Shown here piece after piece: positions 34,421-43,601 of a stretch of DNA of 64,000 nt. The stretch's first letter is position 1. Every line of letters begins with the position of its first letter. Below the pieces are notes generated by a model that saw only the letters and a program-made list of their open reading frames with translations, was not told the origin of the DNA and did no database searches. Source of the stretch: Shinella zoogloeoides (GTDB lineage Bacteria; Pseudomonadota; Alphaproteobacteria; Rhizobiales; Rhizobiaceae); the NCBI RefSeq assembly GCF_033705735.1, contig NZ_CP131130.1:499001-563000 (forward strand). Reading direction: 5' to 3'. The translations under genes were made by a program, and so were the position numbers.

Positions 34421-35614
34421 TCAGGCGGGCTGGCAGGCGGCGTCCGGCTGGCTGCGTTCGCGCCGGTCGAGCGCGCCGCTGGCAAGGGTCAGGCCGAGCG
34501 CGCCGGCAACGAGGATTGCGCCGACCCATGGCGTTGCGCCGAGGCCGAGCGGGGAGGCGACGACCAGGCCGCCGATCCATGCGCCGGCGGCGATGCCGAG
34601 ATTGAAGGCGGCGATGTTGAGCGCCGATGCGACGTCGACGGCGGCCGGGCGGTGGCGCTGCGCCATGGCGACGACATAGAGCTGGAGACCCGGCACGTTG
34701 GCGAAGGACAGGAAGCCGAGCGCGGCGAGGGTGACGAGCGCCAGGGCCGGCGAGGGGGCGGTGAAGGTGAAGAGCACCAGCACGGCGGCCTGCAGGGCGA
34801 AGAGCACGACGAGCGCCCGGACGGGATCGCGGTCCGCCACCTTGCCGCCGACGACATTGCCGAGCGCGATGGCCGCGCCATAGAGCACCAGCACGAGGCT
34901 GACCGTACTTTCGGAAAGGCCGGTGACCTGCTGCAGCAGCGGCGAGAGGAAGGTGAACGTCACGAAGGTGCCGCCATAGCCGAGCGCCGTCATGGCGAAG
35001 ACGATCAGCAGGCGGCCGGAGCCGAGCACGCGCACCTGTTCCATGAGGCCGGCCGGCTCCTCGCGCTTGAGGTTTGCCGGCAGCAGGAGGGCGATGGCGG
35101 CGAAGGCGACGAGGCCAAGGCCGGCCACGGCCCAGAAGGTGGCGCGCCAGCCGAAGGTCTGGCCGATGAAGGTGCCGAGCGGCACGCCGGTGACGATGGC
35201 GACCGTCAGCCCCATGAACATCATGGCGATGGCGGAGGCGCGCTTGTCCGGCGCGACGAGATCGGCCGCTATGGTGGCGCCGACGGAGAAGAAGACGCCA
35301 TGCGCGAAGGCCGACAGCACCCGGCCGGAAAGCAGCATGCCGTAGCTCGGCGCGAGCGCCGCCAGCGCGTTGCCGGCGATGAAGAGGGCCATGAGGCCGA
35401 GGAGCAGCGGCTTGCGGCCGAGCTTTCCGGTAAGCGCCGTCAAAACGGGTGCGCCGAAAGTGACGCCGAGCGCATAGACGGAAACGATAAGGCCGGCGAG
35501 CGGCAGGGTGATGTGAAGGTCGGAGGCGACGGTCGGCAGCAGGCCGACGATCACGAATTCCGTGGTGCCGATCGCATAGGCCGCGACGGTCAGGGCAAGG
35601 AGGGCAAGTGGCAT
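34421..35614 (-). CDS. MFS transporter, DHA1/AraJ-like
   Basis: 397 residues with twelve membrane helices. It begins LALLALTVAAYAIGTTEFVI, the signature start of the AraJ/YdhP/NepI branch of DHA1 drug or sugar exporters. The family A motif between helices 2 and 3 is LTGKLGRKPLLL. The helix-5 motif is GVPLGTFIGQTFGWRATFW. The ATG at 35614 is followed by 12 clear helices. It is divergent from a LysR regulator (137-base gap) and upstream of an aldo/keto reductase. Confidence 0.9.
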   Translation of the reverse strand: MPLALLALTVAAYAIGTTEFVIVGLLPTVASDLHITLPLAGLIVSVYALGVTFGAPVLTALTGKLGRKPLLLGLMALFIAGNALAALAPSYGMLLSGRVLSAFAHGVFFSVGATIAADLVAPDKRASAIAMMFMGLTVAIVTGVPLGTFIGQTFGWRATFWAVAGLGLVAFAAIALLLPANLKREEPAGLMEQVRVLGSGRLLIVFAMTALGYGGTFVTFTFLSPLLQQVTGLSESTVSLVLVLYGAAIALGNVVGGKVADRDPVRALVVLFALQAAVLVLFTFTAPSPALALVTLAALGFLSFANVPGLQLYVVAMAQRHRPAAVDVASALNIAAFNLGIAAGAWIGGLVVASPLGLGATPWVGAILVAGALGLTLASGALDRRERSQPDAACQPA

Positions 35615-35751
35615 GGTTCAATCCCCGCGCCCGGTGGCCGGGCGTCCAGTTGGTGGGTGATCAGGTTCGGGACGGAATATGGGGCAGGGCCACTTGCGCG
35701 TTAATCGGGGGCAGTGGATAAGCATATGTGAAGTGAATTCACAGGTGATGC

Positions 35752-36642
35752 ATGGATAACCGGGCCGGCGAAATGGAGGTCTTCGTGCTGGCGGCGGAGC
35801 TGAAGAGCTTTTCCGCCGCGGGTCGCAAGCTGCGCCTGTCGCCCTCCGCCGTCAGCAAACTCGTCACCCGCATCGAGGACCGGCTCGGCGCGCGGCTTCT
35901 CGTGCGCACCACGCGCCGGCTGGAGCTGACGCCGGAAGGTGAGGTCTATCTAGGCCGGGCGCGGCGCATCCTGTCGGAGATTGCAGAGACGGAGCGGATC
36001 GTCGCCGAGGGCGCGAAGGTCGTGCCGCGCGGCCCGCTTCGGGTCAATGCGTCGGTGGGCTTCGGCGAGCGCTACATCCTGCCGCTGCTGCCGGCCTTCC
36101 TGGCGCTCTACCCTGATATCGAGCTGGACCTGACGCTGACGGACGGGGTGATCGACGTGATCGGCGAGCGCACCGACGTCGCCATCCGCTCCGGGCCGTT
36201 ACGCGATTCATCGCTGAAGGCGCGCAAGCTGCTGGAAAGCCGCAAGGTCGTCATCGCCTCGCCGGATTATCTTGCAAGATGCGGCACACCGCAGCACCCA
36301 GCCGATCTCTCGGCCCACAATTGCCTGCGCTTCAACTTCCGCCGCAGCATGGACGACTGGCCCTTCCTGTCGGAAGAGGGCGCCGCCGAGCCCTATGAGA
36401 TCACCGGTAACATGCTGGTCTCCAGCGGCGCGATCCTGCGCCAGCTCTGCCTCGATGGCCTCGGCCTCGGCCGCATCGGCCGCTTCCATGTCGAGCCCGA
36501 CATCGCCGCCGGCACGCTGGTGCCGGTGCTGGAGGCCTTCAATCCCGGTGATATCGAGATCGTGCACGCCGTCTTCGCCGGCCACGAGCATCTGGCCGCG
36601 CGCATTCGCGCCTTCATCGATTTTCTCGTGGAGAAGATCTGA
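35752..36642 (+). CDS. LysR-family transcriptional regulator
   Basis: 296 residues. The N-terminal winged HTH is FSAAGRKLRLSPSAVSKLVT then RIEDRLGARLLVRTTRRLEL. The periplasmic-binding-protein-like effector domain starts at about residue 90 (GPLRVNASVGFGERYILPLL) and ends with a conserved GLGRIGRFHVE. It is of the type that controls neighbouring MFS/oxidoreductase genes. GTGAATTCAC, a perfect 10-bp palindrome at 35733-35742, lies just before the ATG and could be part of its binding site. The effector is unknown. Confidence 0.93.
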   Translation: MDNRAGEMEVFVLAAELKSFSAAGRKLRLSPSAVSKLVTRIEDRLGARLLVRTTRRLELTPEGEVYLGRARRILSEIAETERIVAEGAKVVPRGPLRVNASVGFGERYILPLLPAFLALYPDIELDLTLTDGVIDVIGERTDVAIRSGPLRDSSLKARKLLESRKVVIASPDYLARCGTPQHPADLSAHNCLRFNFRRSMDDWPFLSEEGAAEPYEITGNMLVSSGAILRQLCLDGLGLGRIGRFHVEPDIAAGTLVPVLEAFNPGDIEIVHAVFAGHEHLAARIRAFIDFLVEKI

Positions 36643-36645
36643 GGT

Positions 36646-37419
36646 TCAGGCCTTCACCGCGATGATGAAGAGCCGCGGGAAGCGCAGCAGGCGCCGCCCG
36701 TCCGCCATCGGCCGGTAGGCCTTGCCGATGCGCGCCTCGTAATCCGCAAGGAAGCCGTCGCGCTCTTGCGCCGGGATACGGTCGAGATAGGGGCGCAGCC
36801 CCGTGCCCTTGACCCATTCGACGATGGCGGCCGCATCCGGCATCGGGTGGTTGTAGGCGGTGTGCCAGACGTCGACACGCGCCGCCTTCGGCCCGAGCGC
36901 ATCGAAATAGGCGGCGGGGCCGGGCAGCGGCTTGCGGCGCGGCGTGCCCTCGGCAAAGGCGCTGTGCCAGGGGCCGGCCAGCGCGCTTTCCTCCATCAGG
37001 AGATGGGAGGGTTCGGAAAGATTGTCCGGCATCTGCACGGCTAGCACGCCGCCGGGGCGAAGTCCGTCCATCAGCCGCGTCATCAGCGCCACATGATCGG
37101 GCAGCCACTGGAAGACGGCATTGGCGAAGAGCAGGGCGGCCGGCTCCGGCGGCTGCCATTCGGCAAGGTCGCATTCGACGAAATCCACGCCCGGCAGGCG
37201 CTGGCGCGCCGCCTTCAGCATGTCGGCCGCGCTGTCGACGCCGCGCACGCCCCGGCCGGGGAAACGCCTGACCAGCAGTTCCGTCGAATTGCCGGGGCCG
37301 CAACCGAGGTCATAGACCGTGCCGGCCCGGAGATCGGCGGGCACCTGGGCGAGAAGGTCGGCGGCCGGGCGCGTGCGCTCGTCCTCGAATTTCAGGTACT
37401 GTGCGGCGGACCAGGCCAT
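36646..37419 (-). CDS. tam: Trans-aconitate 2-methyltransferase
   Basis: 257 residues, the usual Tam length. The class I SAM-binding motif is [15 protein letters not shown], followed by [11 protein letters not shown]. The family signature includes [19 protein letters not shown] at the N-terminus and [27 protein letters not shown]. The enzyme methylates trans-aconitate, an inhibitor of the citric-acid cycle that forms spontaneously. One base separates it from the haloacid dehalogenase gene upstream, so the two are co-transcribed. Confidence 0.95.
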   Translation of the reverse strand: MAWSAAQYLKFEDERTRPAADLLAQVPADLRAGTVYDLGCGPGNSTELLVRRFPGRGVRGVDSAADMLKAARQRLPGVDFVECDLAEWQPPEPAALLFANAVFQWLPDHVALMTRLMDGLRPGGVLAVQMPDNLSEPSHLLMEESALAGPWHSAFAEGTPRRKPLPGPAAYFDALGPKAARVDVWHTAYNHPMPDAAAIVEWVKGTGLRPYLDRIPAQERDGFLADYEARIGKAYRPMADGRRLLRFPRLFIIAVKA

Positions 37420-37420
37420 C

Positions 37421-38071
37421 TTACAGGCTCTCCAGCGAAGGCAGGATCAGGGACGGGCCGAGGTCGAAATATTCGTCCGGCATGTTGGACCGGTTGATCC
37501 AGACGGTGCGGAAGCCGAATTTCGTCGCCCCGGCAATGTCCCAGCGGTTGGAGGACTGGAAGGAGACGGCATTCGGATAGAGCCGGTAATTCGTCGTCAC
37601 CAGATCGTAGACGGCCGGGGCGGTCTTGTAGGTCTTCAGCGCATCCACCGAGAAGATGTCGTCGATCACGGTATCGAGCGCCGCATTCTTCACCGCCGAG
37701 GCCAGCATGGCGGGCGAGCCGTTGGAAAGGATGGCGATATGCGCGCCGCGCTGCTTCAGCGCCTTCAGCACGGCCGGCACTTCCGGATAGCAGTCGAGCT
37801 TCCAGTAGGCGTCGAGCAGCTTTTGCCGCAGCGAGGGATCGACGCCGCCGATGCGCTGGAACGTATAGTCGAGCGCCTGTTCGGTGAGCTGCCAGAAATC
37901 CGCATAGGCGCCCATCAGCGCCCGCGTCCAGGAATATTCGAGCTGCTTGGCGCGCCAGATCTCGGAGAAGATCTGGTAGTTCGGCCCCACATCCCCCGCA
38001 TGCCGCCGCACCGCCGCATGCACATCGAACAGCGTGCCATAGGCGTCGAACACATAGGCGGCATGGGACAT
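37421..38071 (-). CDS. Haloacid dehalogenase, type II
   Basis: 216 residues. HAD motif [11 protein letters not shown] has the nucleophile Asp9. Motif II is AILSNGSP, motif III lysine is in [14 protein letters not shown], and [20 protein letters not shown] is the type II 2-haloacid dehalogenase signature. These enzymes hydrolyse (S)-2-haloacids such as 2-chloropropionate, though many homologues have unknown substrates. The ATG at 38071 has AGGAG about ten bases upstream. It overlaps nothing and precedes tam by one base. Confidence 0.93.
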   Translation of the reverse strand: MSHAAYVFDAYGTLFDVHAAVRRHAGDVGPNYQIFSEIWRAKQLEYSWTRALMGAYADFWQLTEQALDYTFQRIGGVDPSLRQKLLDAYWKLDCYPEVPAVLKALKQRGAHIAILSNGSPAMLASAVKNAALDTVIDDIFSVDALKTYKTAPAVYDLVTTNYRLYPNAVSFQSSNRWDIAGATKFGFRTVWINRSNMPDEYFDLGPSLILPSLESL

Positions 38072-38143
38072 GGCTGCGATTCTCCTGCACTCTTGCCGTC
38101 GATTGGCGGTTATCGGGCGGTGAATGTCAATTGTCCGTATCGG

Positions 38144-38309
38144 GTGGGGCACCCCCCTCTGGCCTGCCGGCCATCTCCCCCTCAAGGGGGGAGATTGGAT
38201 GGAGCAACGTTTCGCCTATCTTCAACGTCGCTGATTGAGTGAGGTTCTCACTTCTTGCCGATCTCCCTCCTTGTGGGGGAGATGGCCGGCAGGCCAGAGG
38301 GGGTATCCA
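38144..38309. repeat. MITE-like repeat, family C, second copy
   Basis: The left arm (CCCCCCTCTGGCCTGCCGGC and CATCTCCCCC) and right arm (GGGGGAGATGGCCGGCAGGC and CAGAGGGGG) are inverted. The interior starts GGGGGAGATTGGATGGAGC and ends TCTTGCCGATCTCC, as in the copy at 23120. Arm substitutions relative to that copy (GGCC for GCCC) occur on both sides, preserving pairing. Confidence 0.8.
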
Positions 38310-38322
38310 CGCCCTCCACCCC

Positions 38323-39363
38323 TCAGAACCGCGTAATCACGCTGATCCCCAGCTCCGTCGCCCGGTCCATCGCCATCAGAGCAGGCACGGCTTCCTCCAG
38401 CCCGATATGCCGGCCGATCAATTTTTGCGGCGAAAGCTTGCCGCTTTCGATCATCGCCAGCATGGCGTCGTAGCGCCATGCCTGCATGCCGTGGCTGCCG
38501 TAAATCTCCAGTTCGTGGCCGATGACCTGCGCCATGGGGATCTGCGGCGTCGCATGATCGGCCAGCATCAGCCCCACCTGCACATGCCGCCCGCGCCGGC
38601 GCAAGTTCTTGATCGAGTTGAAGCAGGTGACGGGCGAACCCAGCGCATCGACGGAGGCATGCGCCCCGCCGCCGGTGATCTCCCGCACCGCCTCGGCGAC
38701 GTCGGCCACCTCGCGGGCATTGATCGCCGCGACCGCGCCCATCTTCCTCGCGAAGTCCAGTTTCTCGGGGGAGATGTCGATGGCGATGGGGTTCGCCCCC
38801 AGCGCGGCGGCGATCATGATGGCGGAAAGGCCGACGCCCCCGCAGCCATGCACCGCCACCCATTCCCCGCCCGTCACCCGCGCCTGGTCCACCACCGCGC
38901 GGAAGGAGGTGGCGAAGCGGCAGCCGAGGCTGGCGGCCGTGGCATAGTCGATGGCCTCGGGCAGGTGCACGAGGTTCTGGTCGGCATGGTCGATGGCGAC
39001 ATATTCGGCGAAGGACCCCCAATGGGTGAAGCCCGGCTGGAACTGTTCTTCGCAGACCTGTTGATTGCCCGAGCGGCACTCGCCGCAATGGCCGCAGCCG
39101 GAGACGAAGGGCACGGTCACGCGCTCGCCCTCGCGGAAGCGGGTAACGGCCTTGCCGACCGCCGCCACCGTGCCGGCGAGCTCGTGCCCCGGCACATGCG
39201 GCAGTTTGATATCGGGATCGTGACCCATCCAGCCGTGCCAGTCGCTGCGGCACAGCCCCGTCGCCTCGACCTTGATCACCACGCCGCCGGGCGTCGGCAC
39301 CGGATCCGGCAGGACGCGGATATCCGGTTTCGCTTCAAAGGCTTCGTAGTACATCGCGCGCAT
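38323..39363 (-). CDS. Zinc-dependent alcohol dehydrogenase (MDR family)
   Basis: 346 residues. The catalytic zinc ligands are Cys in [10 protein letters not shown] and His in [10 protein letters not shown]. The structural zinc lobe has four cysteines ([15 protein letters not shown]). The NAD(P)-binding Rossmann motif is [23 protein letters not shown] at the N-terminus and the length fit medium-chain alcohol/polyol dehydrogenases. The ATG at 39363 has GGGAG seven bases upstream. The substrate is not predictable. It stands alone. Confidence 0.93.
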   Translation of the reverse strand: MRAMYYEAFEAKPDIRVLPDPVPTPGGVVIKVEATGLCRSDWHGWMGHDPDIKLPHVPGHELAGTVAAVGKAVTRFREGERVTVPFVSGCGHCGECRSGNQQVCEEQFQPGFTHWGSFAEYVAIDHADQNLVHLPEAIDYATAASLGCRFATSFRAVVDQARVTGGEWVAVHGCGGVGLSAIMIAAALGANPIAIDISPEKLDFARKMGAVAAINAREVADVAEAVREITGGGAHASVDALGSPVTCFNSIKNLRRRGRHVQVGLMLADHATPQIPMAQVIGHELEIYGSHGMQAWRYDAMLAMIESGKLSPQKLIGRHIGLEEAVPALMAMDRATELGISVITRF

Positions 39364-39530
39364 GGCCGTCTCCCTTTGCTCTTCTATCGCATGCACCCGG
39401 AAGGCCCTCAACCGGGCCATCCATGACAAGACCTGATGCACCCATTCAACATCTTGAATGGACATGCGGCGCGCTCTGGCGGAAGGCAGGGGCGACTTGA
39501 CCGCTCATCCCGGTCGGGCCTTGATGGGCC

Positions 39531-39633
39531 AGGGCATTTCCGCTTTTCTCGCGAACCGCGAAACCGCTCCGGCTCTTTGGTTCTTCGCATTGGCGGACGC
39601 GGAACCGCTCCGCCCTTTGCCGGAAATGCTCTG
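39531..39633 (+). repeat. Rhizobial intergenic repeat, family D, full-length copy
   Basis: About 103 bases with inverted ends (GGGCATTTCCGC ... CCGGAAATGCTCT). Internal motifs are CGAAACCGCTCCGGCTCTTT and GGACGCGGAACCGCTC. Partial copies are found at 15921 and 63551, with fragments near 41324 and 42726. Confidence 0.75.
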
Positions 39634-39648
39634 GAAGGAGTTTGAAAC

Positions 39649-40533
39649 ATGCCAGTCGATACCTCACCGCGCTCCGCCACCTGGACCTTCGTGGACGGCG
39701 AATGGATTTCCGGCAACCCGCCGCTCATCGGCCCCACCTCGCATGCCATGTGGCTCGGCTCGACCGTCTTCGACGGCGCGCGCTGGTTCGACGGCATCGC
39801 GCCGGACCTCGACCTGCATTGCCAGCGCATCAACCGCTCCGCCGAGGCGCTCGGCCTTGCGGCGACCGTCTCCCCGGAAGAGATCGAGGCGCTCGCCTGG
39901 GAAGGCGTCAAGAAATTCGACGGCAGGACGGCGATCTATATCAAGCCGATGTACTGGGCCGAGCACGGCTCGCCGATCAGCGTCGTGGCGCCGGATGCGG
40001 GCTCCACCTGCTTCGCGCTCTGCCTGTTCGAGGCCTCGCTGGGCGATCCGAATGCCCGTTCCTCGCTCACCGTCTCGCCCTTCCGCCGCCCGACGGTGGA
40101 ATGCATGCCGACGGATGCCAAGGCCGGCTGCCTCTATCCGAACAATGCCCGCATGCTGGTGGAGGCCCGCAAGCGCGGCTTCGACAACGCGCTGGTGCGC
40201 GACATGCTGGGCAATGTCGCCGAGACCGCCTCGTCCAACATCTTCATGGTGCGCGACGGCGTCGTCTTCACCCCCGCCGCCAACCACACCTTCCTTGCCG
40301 GCATCACGCGCAGCCGCGTCATCGGCCTTTTGCGGGACGCGGGCTTCGACGTGGTCGAGACCACGCTCACCCCGGCCGATTTTTCAGCCGCCGACGAGAT
40401 CTTCACCTCCGGCAACTATTCCAAGGTCGTCCCCGTCACCCGCTTCGAGGACCGCGACCTTCCCCACGGCCCCATCACCGCCAAGGCCCGCGACCTCTAT
40501 TTCGACTGGGCGCATTCGAACGGCGATGCGTGA
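39649..40533 (+). CDS. Branched-chain-type aminotransferase (PLP class IV)
   Basis: 294 residues. The fold-type-IV signature is present with the PLP lysine at Lys158 (PTDAKAGCLYPNNARML) and ALVRDMLGNVAETASSNIF, FLAGITRSRVIGLLRD. It acts in the ilvE/D-amino-acid aminotransferase family; a branched-chain substrate is likely but not proven. AAGGAG is eight bases upstream of the ATG. The start lies 16 bases after the family D repeat. Confidence 0.92.
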   Translation: MPVDTSPRSATWTFVDGEWISGNPPLIGPTSHAMWLGSTVFDGARWFDGIAPDLDLHCQRINRSAEALGLAATVSPEEIEALAWEGVKKFDGRTAIYIKPMYWAEHGSPISVVAPDAGSTCFALCLFEASLGDPNARSSLTVSPFRRPTVECMPTDAKAGCLYPNNARMLVEARKRGFDNALVRDMLGNVAETASSNIFMVRDGVVFTPAANHTFLAGITRSRVIGLLRDAGFDVVETTLTPADFSAADEIFTSGNYSKVVPVTRFEDRDLPHGPITAKARDLYFDWAHSNGDA

Positions 40534-40578
40534 ATGAGGAAAGGCCGGCGGGAAGGCCGCTTCGGTCATACCGGCGGT

Positions 40579-40626
40579 CCCCCTCATCCGCCTGCCGGCC
40601 CCTTTTCCCCGTCGAGGAGAAGGGGG
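40579..40626 (+). repeat. Palindromic intergenic repeat, family A
   Basis: CCCCTCATCCGCCTGCCGGC then CCCTTTTCCCCGTCGAGGAG and AAGGGG. Between convergent genes. Confidence 0.75.
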
Positions 40627-40646
40627 AATGCTGCCAGCGTCTCATT

Positions 40647-40692
40647 TTCCCTTCTCCCTTCGGGGAGAAGGTGGCCCGAAGGGTCGGATGAG
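40647..40692 (-). repeat. Palindromic intergenic repeat, family A (variant tail)
   Basis: CCCTTCTCCCTTCGGGGAGA followed by AGGTGGCCCGAAGGGTCGGA and TGAG. Inverted relative to the copy at 40579. Confidence 0.7.
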
Positions 40693-40742
40693 CGGGCTGC
40701 CGCCAGTAGCGATGCCTGTCGAAGCCCAGCAAGGTCCTTGCC

Positions 40743-41135
40743 CTATTCCTGCCCCGCCGCATCCTGCGTCGTATTGTCCCCCGTCTCGGCGCGCTTCTTC
40801 GCCGCCGCCTCGCGCTCGCTTTCCCGCACCACATGCAGGAATTCCGCGGCAATCGGCGGGGAGACTTCCACCGTCTTCTTCTGCTTGTCGTAGATGCAGA
40901 CATAGGTGATCTGGCTCTTCGATTCCGGCGAAAGCCCCTCGATCGCCGCGATGCCGAAGGATTGCGTGCCGGTCGGCTCGACGAAGACGTTCGGCGTTCC
41001 CAGCACTTCCGGCAGGCTGGCAAGGCAGCTTTTCTCCACATCCGCGCGGAATTCCTCCCAGGCATCGGAGGAAGAGGCATGGGCGCCGGCGGCGGCAAGC
41101 GAGAGGGCGAGGGCGGAAAGGGGGATGATGCGCAT
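40743..41135 (-). CDS. Secreted protein of unknown function
   Basis: 130 residues. A signal peptide (MRIIPLSALALSLAAAGAHA) is followed by a mature part with two cysteines (KSCLASLPEVLG and TYVCIYDKQ), possibly a disulphide, and a long charged C-terminal helix (VVRESEREAAAKKRAETGD). The ATG at 41135 fits the signal peptide. I do not recognise the family. It is divergent from sodB, 264 bases away. Confidence 0.7.
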   Translation of the reverse strand: MRIIPLSALALSLAAAGAHASSSDAWEEFRADVEKSCLASLPEVLGTPNVFVEPTGTQSFGIAAIEGLSPESKSQITYVCIYDKQKKTVEVSPPIAAEFLHVVRESEREAAAKKRAETGDNTTQDAAGQE

Positions 41136-41399
41136 GGAGGGCTCCGGGTTGGCGGGAAGGGGCGAAACGCCGCGAATCGGAAAGGGGTTCCGCCCGCCCT
41201 TGATCCGGCACGCGAAACGGGAAGGATTTTGCCGCATGTCAGGAAAATTTGGAAGGCGGGCGGTTGCCTCTTCCGGTTGCCGCTCCTATGTTCCGCTCAC
41301 GGATTTCCTTCACAAAATTCCGTCGCCAGAGCAATTCCAGCATTGGCCGGGAAACCGGCCCGCCTTCGGAATTGCGGCAAACAAAGAGGAGACACCATC

Positions 41400-42002
41400 A
41401 TGGCTTTCGAACTTCCGCCGCTTCCCTACGATTACGACGCGCTCGCGCCCTTCATGTCGCGCGAGACCCTCGAATATCACCACGACAAGCACCACAAGGC
41501 CTATGTCGACAACGGCAACAAGCTGGCGGAGGAAGCGGGCCTTGCGAACCTCTCCCTCGAAGAGATCGTCAAGAAGTCCTACGGCACCAACCAGGGCCTC
41601 TTCAACAATGCCGGCCAGCACTACAACCACGTCCATTTCTGGAAGTGGATGAAGAAGGGCGGCGGCGGCAAGAGCCTGCCGGGCGCGCTGCAGAAGGCGA
41701 TCGACAGCGATCTGGGCGGCTATGACAAGTTCAAGGCCGATTTCGTCGCCGCCGGCACCACGCAGTTCGGCTCCGGCTGGGCCTGGCTCTCCGTCAAGGA
41801 CGGCAAGCTCGCCATCTCCAAGACCCCGAACGGCGAGAACCCGCTGGTCCACGGCGCGGAACCGATCCTCGGCGTCGATGTGTGGGAACACTCCTACTAC
41901 ATCGACTACCGCAACGCCCGCCCGAAATACCTCGAAGCCTTCGTCGACAGCCTGATCAACTGGGACTACGTCCTGGAGCGCTACGAAGCCGCAACGAAGT
42001 AA
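41400..42002 (+). CDS. sodB: Superoxide dismutase, Fe-type (Fe/Mn family)
   Basis: 200 residues. Metal ligands are in LEYHHDKHHKAYV (His), NHVHFWKWM (His) and DVWEHSYYIDY (Asp, His). FNNAGQHYNH has Gln in the position that marks iron-type enzymes, and FGSGWAWL is also Fe-type, though cambialistic activity is possible. No signal peptide, so it is cytosolic. AGAGGAG lies upstream of the ATG. A strong terminator follows, so it is monocistronic. Confidence 0.96.
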   Translation: MAFELPPLPYDYDALAPFMSRETLEYHHDKHHKAYVDNGNKLAEEAGLANLSLEEIVKKSYGTNQGLFNNAGQHYNHVHFWKWMKKGGGGKSLPGALQKAIDSDLGGYDKFKADFVAAGTTQFGSGWAWLSVKDGKLAISKTPNGENPLVHGAEPILGVDVWEHSYYIDYRNARPKYLEAFVDSLINWDYVLERYEAATK

Positions 42003-42028
42003 GCTTTCGGCTTATCGGATTTTGGAAA

Positions 42029-42055
42029 CCCCGGTCGGAAACGGCCGGGGTTTTT
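42029..42055 (+). terminator. Intrinsic terminator of sodB
   Basis: CCCCGGTCG (42029-42037) and CGGCCGGGG (42042-42050) form a stem with one T-G pair and a GAAA-type loop, followed by TTTTT. It lies 26 bases after the stop codon. Confidence 0.85.
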
Positions 42056-42123
42056 GTTTGGCTAGCCTTCTTCTCCAGCTGCCGAAAAGGAACGGGTTTT
42101 TCAATTTCGTCCGATGTGTGATA

Positions 42124-42148
42124 TTGTGCTGGCATGTACACAAGCCAG
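42124..42148. promoter_or_regulatory. Operator-like repeats of the ParD/ParE-like pair
   Basis: TTGTGCTGGC (42124-42133) and CACAAGCCAG (42139-42148) contain two interleaved inverted pairs: TTGTG/CACAA and CTGGC/GCCAG. They lie just before the antitoxin start, where a ribbon-helix-helix antitoxin would bind. GATATT at 42120 is a possible -10. Confidence 0.45.
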
Positions 42149-42153
42149 TACGG

Positions 42154-42420
42154 ATGGCCACCATGAGCAGCACGACGATGACGATCCGCGTCAGCACCGA
42201 CATCAAGGAAAAGCTCGACAGGCTGGCGGCGGACACGCGCCGCAGCCGCTCCTTCCTCGCCGCCGAGGCGGTCTCGGCCTATGTCGCAAGGGAACTGGCG
42301 ATCGTAGAGGGCATCAGCGAAGGCCTTGAGGACGTTCGCAAGGGGCGGACGGTTTCGCATGAGGAAGCCATGTCCGAACTCGCCTCCGCGATCGATACGG
42401 CTGAGCGCGACCGGTCGTGA
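42154..42420 (+). CDS. Ribbon-helix-helix antitoxin (ParD/CopG-like)
   Basis: 88 residues. The N-terminal strand and helices MTIRVSTDIKEKLDRLAADT then RRSRSFLAAEAVSAYVAREL are an RHH DNA-binding fold of the ParD kind. The acidic C-terminus (VSHEEAMSELASAIDTAERD) would wrap the toxin. The start is uncertain among ATGs at 42154, 42163 and 42178, none with a clear ribosome-binding site. The stop overlaps the toxin GTG by four bases. Confidence 0.85.
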   Translation: MATMSSTTMTIRVSTDIKEKLDRLAADTRRSRSFLAAEAVSAYVARELAIVEGISEGLEDVRKGRTVSHEEAMSELASAIDTAERDRS

Positions 42421-42725
42421 AGCGTCCCGTCCGATGGTCCAGCGCGGCCCTCGATGACCTGAAGCAGCAGGTCCGCCACATCGCGAAGGACGATCCCGCA
42501 GCGGCACGCTCGGTTGCCGCGCGGATCGGTGCGGCGGCGGTCCTGCTGGGCGAACGCGCCGTCGGCCGGCCGGGCCGGGTCGGCGGCACCTACGAGAAAT
42601 CGGTGAGCGGTCTTCCCTATGTTCTCGCCTATTGCATGAAGATGACCGAGGGGCGGGAGACCCTGTTCATCCTGCGTGTCATCCATGCCGCGCGGCAATG
42701 GCCGCGCGAGGAATGGCCGGAATAG
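42417..42725 (+). CDS. ParE/RelE-family toxin
   Basis: 102 residues from GTG. It has the RelE-superfamily pattern: WSSAALDDLKQQVRHIAKDD then PAAARSVAARI, GRPGRVGGTYEKSVSGLPYV and the C-terminal IHAARQWPREEWPE. RelE/ParE toxins cut ribosome-bound mRNA or poison gyrase; this ParE-like length and RHH partner favour the latter. Coupled by the GTGA overlap to the antitoxin. Confidence 0.87.
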   Translation: MKRPVRWSSAALDDLKQQVRHIAKDDPAAARSVAARIGAAAVLLGERAVGRPGRVGGTYEKSVSGLPYVLAYCMKMTEGRETLFILRVIHAARQWPREEWPE

Positions 42726-42778
42726 GGCAAATCCCGCAAAAGTGCATCGCGGTTTTTCGTCCGGAATGCGTGAAACGC

Positions 42779-43480
42779 TTAGGAACCTGTCGCCGCCCGG
42801 TTCTCCGCCCAGCCGGAAATCCAGATCTGCCGCAGCCCGTCGCCTTCGCCGCGAAAGTGCCCGCCCGTCGCTTCGCAGGCCTCCACCCGGTCCGCGCGGA
42901 AATTGCGGATGGCCTGGCGCAGCTCGCACCAGGCGACGATGTTCGCCGTTTCCGAATAGTAGATGAGCGCGATGGGGCGGATGGTGCGCTCGGTGGCGCG
43001 GGCATATTCGTCGCGGTAGTCGATGAGCAGCTTCTCCTCGTCGCGGATCGCCCGGCGCACCGTGGCAAGGTCGATGCCCTCGGGCTGGCGCGGCGCGGTG
43101 CCCCAGGCGTGCAGCGCGCGGGCGGAAAGCGTTTGGCGCAGCGGCGGCGGCACGGCGCCGGCGACCTTCTCGCCCACCCTTCTGGCGGCCGCCTTCAGCT
43201 CCGCGTCCCCTGTTCGCTCCAGAAGGGCGAGCGCCAGCACCACGGCCTCCGTCTCCTCGATGGTGAACATCAGCGGCGGCAGGTCGAAGCCGGGACGCAG
43301 GATATAGCCGATGCCGCGCTCGCCCTCGACCGGCACGCGCATCGCCTGCAGCGCGGCGATGTCGCGGTAGATCGAGCGCGCCGTCACCTCCAGCCGTTCG
43401 GCGATCTCGGCCGCGGTCACCGGCTGGCGGGCGAGCCTGAGGATCTGGATGATCTCGAAGAGCCGGGATGCCTTGCGCAT
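42779..43480 (-). CDS. YafY-type WYL-domain transcriptional regulator
   Basis: 233 residues. An N-terminal DeoR-like winged HTH (RLFEIIQILRLARQPVTAAE then IAERLEVTARSIYRDIAALQ) is followed by a WYL ligand-binding domain at about 130-210 (KLLIDYRDEYARATERTIRP, IALIYYSETANIVAWCELRQ). WYL proteins often respond to small ligands or DNA. The ATG at 43480 has GGAG. A 22-base inverted repeat with AACTGACA arms lies 16 bases upstream and its half-site recurs at the divergent LysE gene, so it probably represses that gene. Confidence 0.9.
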   Translation of the reverse strand: MRKASRLFEIIQILRLARQPVTAAEIAERLEVTARSIYRDIAALQAMRVPVEGERGIGYILRPGFDLPPLMFTIEETEAVVLALALLERTGDAELKAAARRVGEKVAGAVPPPLRQTLSARALHAWGTAPRQPEGIDLATVRRAIRDEEKLLIDYRDEYARATERTIRPIALIYYSETANIVAWCELRQAIRNFRADRVEACEATGGHFRGEGDGLRQIWISGWAENRAATGS

Positions 43481-43495
43481 GGTTTTCTCCGTCAC

Positions 43496-43517
43496 AACTG
43501 ACACACCCCTGTCAGTT
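43496..43517. promoter_or_regulatory. Inverted-repeat operator for the WYL regulator
   Basis: AACTGACA (43496-43503) and TGTCAGTT (43510-43517) are perfect inverted arms with a six-base spacer, located between the WYL regulator and the divergent LysE gene. A further AACTGACA half-site lies at 43595-43602 on the LysE start. Confidence 0.6.
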
Positions 43518-43601
43518 GGCCTTCGCTATAGCACGCCTCAAGCGCTTGAAACGAAAGGCAGCATAGGGCTGCGGCGCGGCAAAAGGCAACGGCCAACTGA
43601 C

